Below, one piece after another: positions 27,896-37,034 of a stretch of DNA of 49,182 nt. The stretch comes from Acidobacteriota bacterium. Lineage in GTDB: Bacteria > Acidobacteriota > Vicinamibacteria > Vicinamibacterales > UBA823. A program made the position numbers and the translations under genes. The stretch covers positions 1-49,182 of the forward strand of contig PCAK01000030.1 in the NCBI GenBank assembly GCA_002730525.1, read 5' to 3'. The notes beneath the pieces are model-generated. The model saw only the letters and a list, made by a program, of their open reading frames with translations, did no database searches and was not told the origin of the DNA. The number at the start of each line of letters is the position of its first letter. Position 1 is the stretch's first letter.

Positions 27896-29683
27896 TCAAC
27901 CGTCCGACCGCAGCTTCAGCTCCTTGAGCTGCCGTTGGTCGACCCCGGCCGGGGCGCCGGCCATCAGGTCGACCGCCGCCGCGGTCTTCGGGAACGCGAT
28001 CACGTCGCGAATCGACGGCTCGCCGGCCAGCAGCGCGACGATCCGGTCGAGGCCCAGCGCGATGCCGCCATGAGGCGGCGTCCCGTACTCGAGCGCGTCG
28101 AGAAAGAATCCGAACCGCACGCGCGCTTCATCCCGCCCGATGTTGAGCAGGTCGAACATCCGCTGCTGCATCGCCTGATCGTGGATCCGTATGCTGCCGC
28201 CGCCGATCTCACTGCCGTTCAGCACGAGATCGTAGGCCTTCGCCCGCACGGCGCCCGGGTCACTCGACAGCTTCTCGATATCGGCATCAATCGGCGACGT
28301 GAATGGATGGTGCATCGCGGCAAAGCGCTGGTCCGCGTCGTCCCATTCCAGCAAGGGAAAGTCGACGACCCACGCGAACACGAACGTGCGCGGGTCCAAC
28401 CAGCCCGCCTTCTGGGCGATCTCCAGGCGCAACTGGCCCAGCAGCTTCGACGCCGCCGTGCCCTCACCCGCGACGATCAGGATCAGGTCGTCCTTCCCGA
28501 CACCAGCCAGCTCGAGTGCACGGCGCACGGCGGCTTCGCCGGCGACCTTCAGCACCGAACTCTGCACCGCCCCGTCGGACCCGTGGCGCGCCCAGACCAG
28601 ACCGGCAGCACCCAGTTCGCCGGCCCGTGCGACGAAGTCGTCGAGTTCCTTCCTCGACGCGCCGCCGCGCCCGGGTACCGGGAGGGCACGGATCACACCG
28701 CCATCGGCGACGATCTGGCGGAACACCTGAAAGCTCGACTCGGCGAACGCCTCCGACACGTCCTCGATCGCCATCGCGACGCGCAGGTCTGGCTTGTCGC
28801 TGCCATACCGCGCCAACGCCTCGGCGTAGGGTATCCGCAGGAACGGCGCCTCGACGGTGCCCAGCCCGACCGCCTTGGCCAGCTCCTGCATCAACGGCTC
28901 GATGAGCGCGAAGACGAGATCGGGATTCGCGAATGCCATTTCGACGTCGACCTGCGTGAACTCGGGCTGCCGATCCGCCCGCAGGTCTTCGTCACGGAAA
29001 CATCGCGCAATCTGGAAGTACCGATCCATTCCCGCGATCATCAGCAACTGCTTGAAGATCTGCGGCGACTGCGGCAATGCGAAGAACTCGCCCGGGTGCA
29101 CCCGACTGGGCACGAGGTAGTCGCGTGCGCCTTCCGGCGTCGACTTCGTCAGGATGGGCGTCTCGATCTCCAGGAAATCATGCTGATCGAGGAACCGGCG
29201 GATCGCCGCCGTCGCCTGATGGCGCAGCCGGATGTTCTGCTGCATCCGCGGGCGACGCAGGTCCAGGTATCGGTAGCGCAACCTGAGGTCCTCGGACACC
29301 GGGTTCTCTTCGGCGATCTGGAACGGCGGGCGAGCCGATTTATTGAGAACCCGGATCTCCCGCGCGGCCACTTCGACCGTGCCCGTATCGAGCTTCGGGT
29401 TCACGGTCTCTTCCGACCGCATCTCCGCGCGCCCGACGACCGCCACGACAAACTCCGGGCGCAGCCGCTTCGCCGTCGCCAGCAGTCCGTCATCGTCCCT
29501 GGCCACGACCTGCGTCAGACCGTAGCGATCGCGCACGTCGAAGAAGATGAGGGAACCGAGATCACGCACGCGATGCACCCAGCCAAGCAGCACGACGTTG
29601 TCGCCGACATCCGCCTCGCGCAGTGCGCCACAGGTGTGCGTCCGGACAAGATTCCCGAGTGGTTCACCCACAGTCGTCTTCAC
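27896..29683 (-). CDS. aspS: Aspartyl-tRNA synthetase, bacterial type
   Basis: The 595-residue class IIb enzyme loads aspartate onto tRNA-Asp. In order are the OB-fold anticodon domain (VVLLGWVHRVRDLGSLIFFDVRD), the catalytic domain with motif 2 FRDEDLRADRQPEFTQ, a bacterial GAD insertion domain (about 300-410), and motif 3 GGIALGLDRIVALL near the end. The length is typical. Whether it is strict for aspartate or also charges tRNA-Asn cannot be read with certainty. Its start is 7 bases after the hisS stop, a common pairing. Confidence 0.96.
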   Translation of the reverse strand: MKTTVGEPLGNLVRTHTCGALREADVGDNVVLLGWVHRVRDLGSLIFFDVRDRYGLTQVVARDDDGLLATAKRLRPEFVVAVVGRAEMRSEETVNPKLDTGTVEVAAREIRVLNKSARPPFQIAEENPVSEDLRLRYRYLDLRRPRMQQNIRLRHQATAAIRRFLDQHDFLEIETPILTKSTPEGARDYLVPSRVHPGEFFALPQSPQIFKQLLMIAGMDRYFQIARCFRDEDLRADRQPEFTQVDVEMAFANPDLVFALIEPLMQELAKAVGLGTVEAPFLRIPYAEALARYGSDKPDLRVAMAIEDVSEAFAESSFQVFRQIVADGGVIRALPVPGRGGASRKELDDFVARAGELGAAGLVWARHGSDGAVQSSVLKVAGEAAVRRALELAGVGKDDLILIVAGEGTAASKLLGQLRLEIAQKAGWLDPRTFVFAWVVDFPLLEWDDADQRFAAMHHPFTSPIDADIEKLSSDPGAVRAKAYDLVLNGSEIGGGSIRIHDQAMQQRMFDLLNIGRDEARVRFGFFLDALEYGTPPHGGIALGLDRIVALLAGEPSIRDVIAFPKTAAAVDLMAGAPAGVDQRQLKELKLRSDG

Positions 29684-29690
29684 CCCTCAT

Positions 29691-30932
29691 TCACGACGAC
29701 GACAGCGCGGCCACCACACCGTCGCGCGCGATGCTCTGTTGTTCTCCGGTCGCCATCGTCTTCACGGTGACTTCACCACGGGCCAGTTCGTCATCGCCGA
29801 CGATGACGGTGTAGCGCGCGCGCGCCCGATTGGCCCGCTTCAATTGCGCCTTCGCGCTTCGTGGTTCGTAGTCGACCAGTGTCTGCAGTCCGCTGGCCCG
29901 TAGGGCCCGCGCGAGGACGAACGCGGCCTCTCGCGCTCCCTCACCCAGCGCGGCCACGAAGACGTCCGGTGCCACCTCGTCGTCCGTGCCCGGGAGCGCA
30001 AGAACCAGGCGCTCGAGGCCGGCCGCGAAGCCGATACCCGGTCGGTCCGCTCCCCCGAGCTTCTTGACCAGGCCGTCGTATCGTCCCCCACCCAGCAGCG
30101 CATTCTGGGCTCCTAATTGCGACGCCAGGATCTCGAATGTCGTCCGCGTGTAGTAATCGAGGCCGCGTACGAGGCGGTGCGACAGTCGAAACGGTTGCTC
30201 GTACGCGCGCAGATATCGCTGCACCGCCTCGAAGTGCTCGCGGCACCCATCGCAGAGGTAGTCGACCGAGTGCGGCAGTTGATCGATGATCGGCTGATCG
30301 GCCGCTACCTTGCAGTCGAAGATGCGCAGCGGGTTCGTCGCCGCGCGTCGCTGGCAGTCACCGCACAGCTTCGGCAGATCCTCGCCCAGCGCCTTCAGCA
30401 GCGCCTCGCTGAACTCCGGTCGGCACTCCGGACACCCGACCGAATTGATGACCAGTTCGGCGCCCTGAATGGCGAGCGTCTCGACGAACGTGCAGGCCAT
30501 CTCGATGACCTCGGCGTCGAGCGCCGCATCCGCGACGCCGAACACCTCGACGTTCAGTTGGTGAAACTGGCGATAGCGCCCTTTCTGGGGCCGTTCGTAC
30601 CGGAACATCGGCCCGATCGTGAAGAGCTTCGGCACCGGTAGCGACTGTTCGAGCGCATGCTCTACGAAGGCACGGACCATGCCCGGCGTCGCTTCAGGGC
30701 GCAGGGTGACACGCTCGCCGCCCTTATCGGTGAAGGCGTACATCTCCTTCTGCACGATGTCGGTCGAGGCGCCGGTTCCCTTCGCGAAAAGCTCTTCGCG
30801 TTCGATGATCGGTGTCCGAAGCTCGCGGTACCCGTACCGGCCGCAGACGTCTCGCGCCACGGCCTCCACGCGCTGCCAGCGCTCGACGTCGCCGGGCACG
30901 ATGTCGCGCGTGCCTCGCACCCCTGGAATCAT
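29691..30932 (-). CDS. hisS: Histidyl-tRNA synthetase
   Basis: The 413-residue class II enzyme starts IPGVRGTRDIVPGD. Motif 1 (about YRELRTPIIEREELF), motif 2 (FRYERPQKGRYRQFHQLNVE), the histidine loop RGLDYYTRTTFEI, and motif 3 (GIGFAAGLERLVLAL) are visible, with the anticodon-binding domain after about 320. ATG at 30932 matches the usual start of the family; an in-frame start 19 codons upstream would add a tail not seen in relatives. It is divergent from moaA across about 175 bases. Confidence 0.95.
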   Translation of the reverse strand: MIPGVRGTRDIVPGDVERWQRVEAVARDVCGRYGYRELRTPIIEREELFAKGTGASTDIVQKEMYAFTDKGGERVTLRPEATPGMVRAFVEHALEQSLPVPKLFTIGPMFRYERPQKGRYRQFHQLNVEVFGVADAALDAEVIEMACTFVETLAIQGAELVINSVGCPECRPEFSEALLKALGEDLPKLCGDCQRRAATNPLRIFDCKVAADQPIIDQLPHSVDYLCDGCREHFEAVQRYLRAYEQPFRLSHRLVRGLDYYTRTTFEILASQLGAQNALLGGGRYDGLVKKLGGADRPGIGFAAGLERLVLALPGTDDEVAPDVFVAALGEGAREAAFVLARALRASGLQTLVDYEPRSAKAQLKRANRARARYTVIVGDDELARGEVTVKTMATGEQQSIARDGVVAALSSS

Positions 30933-31088
30933 CTCTGTCTTGCCCGCGCGTGGGCCATCGACCGGCCGCGGCGCGAGGGTCCCGGGCACCCACTCGGTGA
31001 CCCAGTTCGTGGCGATCAGTAGTCCGTGAAACGTGAATACGCCGGCAGCAATCCCGATGGCAGGGCAATCACCGAATCCTGTTAATCA

Positions 31089-31097
31089 TGGCATAAT
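31089..31097 (+). promoter_or_regulatory. Extended -10 promoter of moaA, near-leaderless
   Basis: TGG-CATAAT forms an extended -10 element. RNA would begin near 31104, only about 4 bases before the moaA ATG (31108), so there would be almost no leader and no room for a ribosome site. No clear -35 is seen, as is usual for extended -10 promoters. Confidence 0.45.
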
Positions 31098-31107
31098 CAG
31101 GGCTCCC

Positions 31108-32130
31108 ATGCGAGTCGTCGACGCGCTCGAACGCCCGCTGAGCAGCTTGCGGCTGTCCGTGACCGATCGGTGCAACCTGCGCTGCCAGTACTGCATGCCG
31201 GAAGCCGATTACGTCTGGCTGCCGCGCGAAAGCATCCTGACCTTCGAGGAAACCTCACGGCTCGTCGAGGCCTTCACCGGCCTCGGCGTCGACAAGGTGC
31301 GTCTGACCGGCGGCGATCCGCTGCTGCGCCAGGACCTGCCTGTGCTCATCGAACTGCTGGCGGCGAATCAGCTGGTGCAGGATCTGGCCCTCACGACCAA
31401 CGCCATGTTGCTGCGCGAACAGGCCAGGGCCCTACGCGCGGCCGGCCTGCAGCGGATCACCGTGAGCCTCGACAGCATGCATCCCGATCGCTTCGAGAAG
31501 CTCACCCGATTCGACGCGCATCCGGCGGTTCTGGCTGGTATCGACGCCGCTCTCGACGCCGACTTCGACAGTGTGAAGCTCGATTGCGTGGTCATCCGTG
31601 ATGTCAACGGCGACGAACTCCCCGAGCTGCTCGAGTTCGGCCGGCAGCGCGGCATCGAGGTTCGGTTCATCGAGTACATGGACGTCGGCGGCGCCACGCA
31701 GTGGTCGACCGACGCCGTCGTCTCACGCCGCGAGATACTGGAGATTCTCACCGACCGCTACGGGCCGATCGCGCCGGTCGACGAACGCACCTCGGCGCCC
31801 GCGGATCGATTCACCCTGCCAGACGGCACGATCTTCGGGATCATCTCGTCGACGACCGAACCGTTCTGCCAGAGCTGCGACCGCAGCCGCCTGACGGCGG
31901 ACGGCCTCTGGTATCTCTGTCTCTACGGCGAGCACGGCGTCGACCTCAGGCAGCCGCTCAGAGCGGGCGCCTCGGGCGAAGACCTCCGTGAGCAGATCGC
32001 GGCGGTCTGGCGGAGGCGGACCGACCGAGGCGCCGAAGCCCGGCTCGGCGCCGACCGGCGGGTGCCGTTCATCCCGATCCGCCGGCTCAAGGAAGAGCCG
32101 CACCTCGAGATGCATACCCGGGGCGGCTAG
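31108..32130 (+). CDS. moaA: GTP 3',8-cyclase (molybdenum cofactor synthesis)
   Basis: MoaA (340 residues) is a radical SAM enzyme that rearranges GTP into 3',8-cyclo-7,8-dihydro-GTP, the first step of molybdopterin synthesis. The N-terminal cluster is CNLRCQYC (C22, C26, C29) and the second cluster uses C254, C257 and C271 in the segment FCQSCDRSRLTADG onward. The C-terminal double glycine HTRGG is present. One oddity is LTGGDP (67-71), where most MoaA proteins have GGEP. ATG at 31108 is preferred to an upstream in-frame start because the family begins right before SLRLSVTDRCN. No other moa gene is near; the user may be msrP at 35971-36930. Confidence 0.94.
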   Translation: MRVVDALERPLSSLRLSVTDRCNLRCQYCMPEADYVWLPRESILTFEETSRLVEAFTGLGVDKVRLTGGDPLLRQDLPVLIELLAANQLVQDLALTTNAMLLREQARALRAAGLQRITVSLDSMHPDRFEKLTRFDAHPAVLAGIDAALDADFDSVKLDCVVIRDVNGDELPELLEFGRQRGIEVRFIEYMDVGGATQWSTDAVVSRREILEILTDRYGPIAPVDERTSAPADRFTLPDGTIFGIISSTTEPFCQSCDRSRLTADGLWYLCLYGEHGVDLRQPLRAGASGEDLREQIAAVWRRRTDRGAEARLGADRRVPFIPIRRLKEEPHLEMHTRGG

Positions 32131-32150
32131 CACTTTGACCGCCAACAGAA

Positions 32151-32176
32151 AAAGGGCCTCGTTGCCGAGGCCCTTT
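32151..32176. terminator. Bidirectional terminator between convergent genes
   Basis: AAAGGGCCTCG (32151-32161) pairs perfectly with CGAGGCCCTTT (32166-32176) around a TTGC loop, an 11-bp stem with A-rich sequence on the left and T-rich on the right. It sits 20 bases after the moaA stop and 30 bases after the Tes-like gene's stop, and can serve both. Confidence 0.85.
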
Positions 32177-32206
32177 CCACATTCTCCAGATTGACCTCGA
32201 CTCGCT

Positions 32207-34285
32207 CTATGACGTCGCGGCCGGCTCCTTCTCGGTCTTGCTGCCGAGCCCCTGGATCTGGATGACCGGCTCGGGCGGGGTCTCGCCGAGTATGTGCTGC
32301 CGGTACAGGGCCGCCATCCGCTCATCCTCGGGGCTCGGCTGCCGCTGGTCGGCACGTGCCTGCAGCTTCTCTTCGCGCGCCGTCTTCGCGATCCCCTGAT
32401 CGTCCAGGTCGGTCTGACGCCCCGTGGCGACCGCCACGGGGTCGAGCATCAAGCTGTGCGCGGTCGTCGCCAGTGCCACGTCGTTGCCACCCGCGAAGAT
32501 CTCGTGACGCCCCTTCTCCTCGTACCACTTGGTCAACGTGGCGGTCATGTGCATCTTCTCGATAATGTTCCGCCAGCCGATGCCGGTGTTGTAGGCGCAG
32601 AACGAAATCTCGCCTTCCTGCGTCGCGTACGGAATGATGCAGCGCTCGGTGCGGCGGAAATCGTAGTTGAAGAGATCCTGGAACCACATCCCGGCAATGA
32701 ACAGGAAGTTCCAGCGATCCGACCGCCGCTTCGCGATGTCGGCCTGGGTCCGGTCCCCCGTCACCTTGCCGTAGTCGTGACCGCTGGCGCCGAAGGTCTT
32801 GTCGAACTTCCTCATCAAGTCGACCAGCTTGAAGTGCGTCGGCGCCTGGAACGGATCGTAGTTCCGCATCAAGGCCAGCGCCATCCCCACGACCGACAGG
32901 AACCGCCCGCGCGCCGCATCGTTGATCCGCGCGATGTCCTTCGACAGCCGGTCGGCCTTCAGGAACGCAGTCACCGGCACCGATTCCTTCGTCTCCTTGT
33001 CGACCATCACGGCCATGCCGATGCCGCAGTTGGGGTGACACCCGCAGTTGAGCTGCCCCCAGTCGCCCGTCGGCCCATGCACGAGGTCGGCCCAGTCGGT
33101 GAACGTGCCCATGAACGAGATCGGAAACCAGTCACGCACCGGCTCACCGATGTTCGTCTGGCGCTTCACGTCCTGCGCCAGATGCGACAGCGTGTAGCGT
33201 TGGGCGTGGCGCCGCTCGTCGGTGATCTCCTCGTCGCGGCCGGTAAACGAGACGGGCTGGAACGACAGGAAGTTGATCTTCTTCGGATTGTCCAGCGCGA
33301 ACTCGACGACGCGACCGACCTGCTCGTTGTTCACGCCGTTGAGGATCGTGATGACGGGCACGATGTCGACACCGGCCTTGTGCAGGTTTTCGATCGCCTG
33401 CAGCTTCACGTCGAACAGGTTGCCGACTGCACGATGCGAATTGGCCTCGTTGCCGATCCCATCGAACTGCAGATACACATACCGCAGGCCGGCATCGGCG
33501 GCGGCCTGCGCAAACTCGGGTCGCCTGGCGAACTCGATACCGTTGGTCGCCGCCTGGACGCTGTTGAAGCCGACCTTGCGCGCGTAGCGGACCGCGTCGA
33601 GGAAGTTCGGCGACAACGTCGGCTCGCCGCCGGAGAATTGGACCGACATCTGCCGCTTCGGCTTGATCGAGATCGCGTTGTCGAGCAGCGTTTTGATCTC
33701 GTCCCAGTCGAGTTCGTGCACAAAACCGACCTGGTTGGCGTCCGTGAAACACGGATCGCACATCATGTTGCACCGGTTGGTCAGATCGATTGTCAGCACG
33801 GCCCCGCGGCCGTACTTGAGCGTGCTGCTGCCATGGTTGTGCAGCTTCTCGTCGTTGTGCGCGCAGATGTCGCTGCCCGGAAACGTCTCCTCGAGGTGGC
33901 GGAAGAACGCCGGGTCGTTTGACATGACGTCTTCGAAGTGCCCGTGTTCGGGGCAATCCTTGACTATCATGATCTTGCCGTCGCGCTCGAGAATCGTGGC
34001 CTTGATCTCGCCGACCTTCTCGTGCAGCAGGATCTCGTAGTCCTGCTTGCCGTCGACGATCGCCTGTCGGGCTTCGCGGACACAGACCGGGCAGAGCGAA
34101 TCGGTCTCCCGCGGCCAGCCCAACGGCGGCTTCACCTTCTCGTGCGACTTCAGCAGCGGCTTGTCGGACCAGTTCGGCGTGAACGACGGGTTCTGCCTGA
34201 TCTGGTTCAGCGCGTCGAACGCCCCCCAGGCGGCCGAGGCCGCGTAGGTCATCGCCTTCTCGACGTACTTGATCGGCTTGTGCAT
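32207..34285 (-). CDS. Tes-like radical SAM enzyme, candidate membrane-spanning lipid synthase
   Basis: The 692-residue protein has the radical SAM cluster CNMMCDPC (C172, C176, C179) with FSGGEPTL (217-224). Around it is a layout like tetraether lipid synthase (Tes): an N-terminal metal site LCPVC and DCPEHG (C65, C68, C111), a second group NCGCHPNC (C414, C416, C420), and a late pair in TERCIIPYA and ISFCAYNTG (C549, C563). Tes joins two lipid tails by a carbon-carbon bond, and related bacterial enzymes are thought to make membrane-spanning lipids in some Acidobacteriota. The archaeal CPxDCGxC stretch before the radical SAM motif is not seen; only C141 lies there. The substrate is therefore inferred. 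AGGAGAGGGC supports the ATG. Confidence 0.72.
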   Translation of the reverse strand: MHKPIKYVEKAMTYAASAAWGAFDALNQIRQNPSFTPNWSDKPLLKSHEKVKPPLGWPRETDSLCPVCVREARQAIVDGKQDYEILLHEKVGEIKATILERDGKIMIVKDCPEHGHFEDVMSNDPAFFRHLEETFPGSDICAHNDEKLHNHGSSTLKYGRGAVLTIDLTNRCNMMCDPCFTDANQVGFVHELDWDEIKTLLDNAISIKPKRQMSVQFSGGEPTLSPNFLDAVRYARKVGFNSVQAATNGIEFARRPEFAQAAADAGLRYVYLQFDGIGNEANSHRAVGNLFDVKLQAIENLHKAGVDIVPVITILNGVNNEQVGRVVEFALDNPKKINFLSFQPVSFTGRDEEITDERRHAQRYTLSHLAQDVKRQTNIGEPVRDWFPISFMGTFTDWADLVHGPTGDWGQLNCGCHPNCGIGMAVMVDKETKESVPVTAFLKADRLSKDIARINDAARGRFLSVVGMALALMRNYDPFQAPTHFKLVDLMRKFDKTFGASGHDYGKVTGDRTQADIAKRRSDRWNFLFIAGMWFQDLFNYDFRRTERCIIPYATQEGEISFCAYNTGIGWRNIIEKMHMTATLTKWYEEKGRHEIFAGGNDVALATTAHSLMLDPVAVATGRQTDLDDQGIAKTAREEKLQARADQRQPSPEDERMAALYRQHILGETPPEPVIQIQGLGSKTEKEPAATS

Positions 34286-34614
34286 GCCCTCTCCTGATGG
34301 GTGCCGGTGCCCGGTGACCGGCGCGCCGCCGGCCGCAGCATCGTTCGCAAACCTCTGAACCCGGACAGGATAGCCGTTTCGGGGGCCACGGCCTCCCAAC
34401 ATCCGGTCAACGGGCAGTTTCGAGGGTTGACCTGGCAGATTCGGACCCGGTTGGCGGCCCTCCAGGCGTGGCGCAGGCCGAAATCCGACGGTCTCAGGCG
34501 CCGGGAACGTCGTCGGTCGACAGCGCGTACTGCCGGAACGTGAGTCTGATGGGCAGAATGTTTCGGCCCCGTTCGGCGTTATCCTCAACAGGACGACGGC
34601 CGGAACGGAGGCCG
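34286..34614. other. Divergent intergenic region
   Basis: These 329 bases lie between two divergent starts and must hold both promoters. Candidate TTGACC boxes occur on each strand (for example plus 34427-34432), but no well-spaced -10 is convincing. A plus-strand frame is open through most of it without coding signs. No repeat or RNA structure stands out. Confidence 0.5.
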
Positions 34615-35325
34615 ATGCGACGACGATGGACCCTCCTGCTCCTGGCAGCGCTCAGCCTCACCGCCGCACACCCGCCGGCGCAGGCAGGCGCCCAGGCATT
34701 CGACCACCAGTGCCGGACCTACGCCAGCGTCCTCGACGGGTCCCTGGTCGGGTCGCGCGTCGGCTACGGTCGGCTGGCCAGTGACCGCGTCGCGCTGGAT
34801 GCCGCCGTCGACGAACTAGCCGCCGTCTCCCGCGAGGCGTTCGACGCCTGGAGCCGAGCGCACCAGCTCGTCTACTGGATCAACGCCTACAACGTGTTGA
34901 CGTTGCGGGTCATCGTCGACCATTACCCGATTCGCGGCAGCTGGCTGAGCCTCTACCCACGCAGCAGCATCCGCCAGATCGACGGGGTCTGGGACGCGAT
35001 CACCTGGCAGGCCGGCGGGCGTCGGGTGACACTCGACCAGATCGAGCACGACATCCTCCGACCGACTTTTGCCGAGCCCCTCGTGCACTTCGCCATCAAC
35101 TGCGCCGCGCTGAGCTGCCCTCCACTCCGGGGCGAGCCGTTCGTCGCCGAACGGCTCGCGACCCAGCTGGCCGACTCGACGCGCCGGGCACTAGCCCAGG
35201 AAGGCTGGCTGCGGCTCGTGGCCGACTTCGGACCGCCGGCGGCGGCCGCGTTGGCGCGCACCGGCACGGCCCGCATCAGGTTCCTGGACTACGACTGGAC
35301 CTTGAACGACGTAGGCGGCAGCTGA
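34615..35325 (+). CDS. Exported DUF547-family protein
   Basis: The 236-residue protein begins with a signal peptide (MRRRWTLLLLAALSLTAA, cleavage near QAGAQA). The rest matches DUF547: ASVLDGSLVGSRVGYGRL, then YWINAYNVLTLRVIVDHYP, LDQIEHDILRP, VHFAINCAALSCPPL, and the end IRFLDYDWTLND. The NCAALSCPPL stretch, with two cysteines, is the most conserved part of the family; a catalytic role has been suggested but no reaction is established. The ATG has GGAGG eight bases upstream. It converges on msrQ. Confidence 0.87.
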   Translation: MRRRWTLLLLAALSLTAAHPPAQAGAQAFDHQCRTYASVLDGSLVGSRVGYGRLASDRVALDAAVDELAAVSREAFDAWSRAHQLVYWINAYNVLTLRVIVDHYPIRGSWLSLYPRSSIRQIDGVWDAITWQAGGRRVTLDQIEHDILRPTFAEPLVHFAINCAALSCPPLRGEPFVAERLATQLADSTRRALAQEGWLRLVADFGPPAAAALARTGTARIRFLDYDWTLNDVGGS

Positions 35326-35336
35326 GCCACGGTGGT

Positions 35337-35354
35337 GCGGGCCTTTAGGCCCGC
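35337..35354. terminator. Possible terminator hairpin between DUF547 gene and msrQ
   Basis: GCGGGCC and GGCCCGC pair perfectly around TTTA, just after the DUF547 gene and overlapping the last codons of msrQ. There is no T run on either side, so termination strength is uncertain. Confidence 0.4.
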
Positions 35355-35947
35355 GAGTGGGCACTCCGCGCCGGTCCGTATCGCCGCCAGAGCCGGATCG
35401 CCAGCAAGATCGCCAGCACCCCGGCATAGAGACCCGGACGCCGCAGGTCAGCCTTGGCCTGCCAGATGAAGTGCGCGGCGCCCGCCGTGGCGCTCGCGTA
35501 CACCAGGCGATGGAGGAGCTGCCAGCGGCGACGGCCCACACGCCGCACCATCGCCCGCGTCGACGTGACCGCCAGCGGAATCAGCAGGACGAAGGCGGTG
35601 AACCCCGCAGTGATGTAGGGCCGTTCGACCACATCCTCCACGATCGCCTCGACATCGAAGAACCAGTCGAGGACGACGTAGGTCGTGAAGTGCAGGCATC
35701 CATAGAAGAACGCGAACAAGCCGACCATGCGCCGGGCCGGCATGAGCCGGTGCCAGGTCGTCAGGTAGCCGAGCGGCGCGATCGCCAGCGTCGCAAGCAG
35801 CAGCCGTAACGTCCAGATGCCGGTGTCGTGGGTGATCTCCTCGATCGGATTGGCACCGAGAGCGCCCACGAGGCCGCGGCCGACCAGCCACACGGTCGGC
35901 CACGCGCACACGACGAACACGATCCGCTTCAGGGACCCGGTGCTCAC
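35345..35947 (-). CDS. msrQ: MsrQ, heme-binding membrane partner of MsrP
   Basis: MsrQ (200 residues) is an integral membrane b-type cytochrome that passes electrons from the respiratory chain to MsrP. It shows about six hydrophobic segments, including IVFVVCAWPTVWLVGRGLVGALG and LRLLLATLAIAPLGYL. Likely heme ligands are histidines in FYGCLHFTTYVV, WQLLHRLVYAS and AAHFIWQ. It belongs to the ferric-reductase-like transmembrane family. It lies 23 bases after msrP in the same direction, the standard msrPQ order. Confidence 0.93.
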   Translation of the reverse strand: MSTGSLKRIVFVVCAWPTVWLVGRGLVGALGANPIEEITHDTGIWTLRLLLATLAIAPLGYLTTWHRLMPARRMVGLFAFFYGCLHFTTYVVLDWFFDVEAIVEDVVERPYITAGFTAFVLLIPLAVTSTRAMVRRVGRRRWQLLHRLVYASATAGAAHFIWQAKADLRRPGLYAGVLAILLAIRLWRRYGPARSAHSRA

Positions 35948-35970
35948 CAGACGACCTCGTCACGAAGGTG

Positions 35971-36930
35971 CTAGTAGAACCGGCGCAGGTCCATGCCGTC
36001 GTAGAGGGACGCGACCTGGTCGCCGTAGCCGTTGAACATCGAGGTGTCCTGCCGGAAGAACCGCCCGATGCGCCGCTCAGACGCCTGACTCCAGCGCGGA
36101 TGGTTCACCGTCGGGTTGACGTTGGCGTAGAACCCGTACTCCTGCGGAGCCGACTTGTTCCACGCCGTCCGCGGCTGTTCGCGGGTAAACCGCATCCGGA
36201 CGATCGACTTCGCACTCTTGAAGCCGTACTTCCACGGCATCATCAGGCGAATCGGCGCGCCGTTCTGGTTGAGCAGCGTCTTGCCGTAGAGGCCAACGAC
36301 GAGAATCGTCAACGGATGCATCGCCTCGTCCATCCGGAGGCCTTCAACGTAGGGCCAGTCCAGCACCGGGCGCCGCACACCGGGCATCTCAGACGGCCGC
36401 ATGACCGTGGTGAACTCGACGAACCTGGCACCGCCCGTCGGCTCGAACCGGTTGATCAGGGTCGACAGCGGAAACCCGACCCAGGGGACGACCATCGACC
36501 AGGCCTCGACGCAGCGAAGCCGGTACACCCGCTCCTCCAGCGTCACCCCCTCGAGCAGATCCTCGAGGTGATAGCCGGCGGGCTTCGCCACCTCGCCGTC
36601 GACCTTGATCGTCCACGGCTCGGTCGTCAGCGTGTGGGCGTTGCGCGACGGATCGCGCTTGTCGAGGCCGAACTCGTAGTAGTTGTTGTAGCTGGTGACG
36701 TCGTCGAACGAATTCTGTGTCTCGTCGGTGCCGAACGGCCCCGGCGTGACGTTCGGGATCGCGTCCTGGCCCTCGGCGAGTGCCACACCGCCTCCGCCCA
36801 GCGCGAATCCGCCCGTGGCGACGCCCACCGCCGCACCCGCGGCACCTCGGATGAACTGGCGTCGGTTCAGGTAGACCTGCTCATCGGTGATCTCGGACGA
36901 CGCGATCTCCGCCCGACGCCGAATTAGCAT
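35971..36930 (-). CDS. msrP: MsrP, molybdenum-dependent methionine sulfoxide reductase
   Basis: The 319-residue periplasmic enzyme repairs methionine sulfoxide in envelope proteins. A twin-arginine signal, [15 protein letters not shown] (22-36), exports it folded with its cofactor. The molybdenum ligand is C140 in [15 protein letters not shown], and [19 protein letters not shown] is the typical cofactor-binding stretch of the sulfite-oxidase fold. The ATG lies divergent to nothing close; 104 bases separate it from the flavoprotein gene on the same strand. Its need for molybdopterin agrees with moaA nearby. Confidence 0.95.
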   Translation of the reverse strand: MLIRRRAEIASSEITDEQVYLNRRQFIRGAAGAAVGVATGGFALGGGGVALAEGQDAIPNVTPGPFGTDETQNSFDDVTSYNNYYEFGLDKRDPSRNAHTLTTEPWTIKVDGEVAKPAGYHLEDLLEGVTLEERVYRLRCVEAWSMVVPWVGFPLSTLINRFEPTGGARFVEFTTVMRPSEMPGVRRPVLDWPYVEGLRMDEAMHPLTILVVGLYGKTLLNQNGAPIRLMMPWKYGFKSAKSIVRMRFTREQPRTAWNKSAPQEYGFYANVNPTVNHPRWSQASERRIGRFFRQDTSMFNGYGDQVASLYDGMDLRRFY

Positions 36931-37034
36931 GTATGGCTCCGTCCCCTTGGATGTCTCGCTTGCCGAGCATCCGGCCGCGCACCATGCTACTACCTACGAC
37001 GTCGGATACGAGCGGAACGCCTCGTCCCGGCAGG

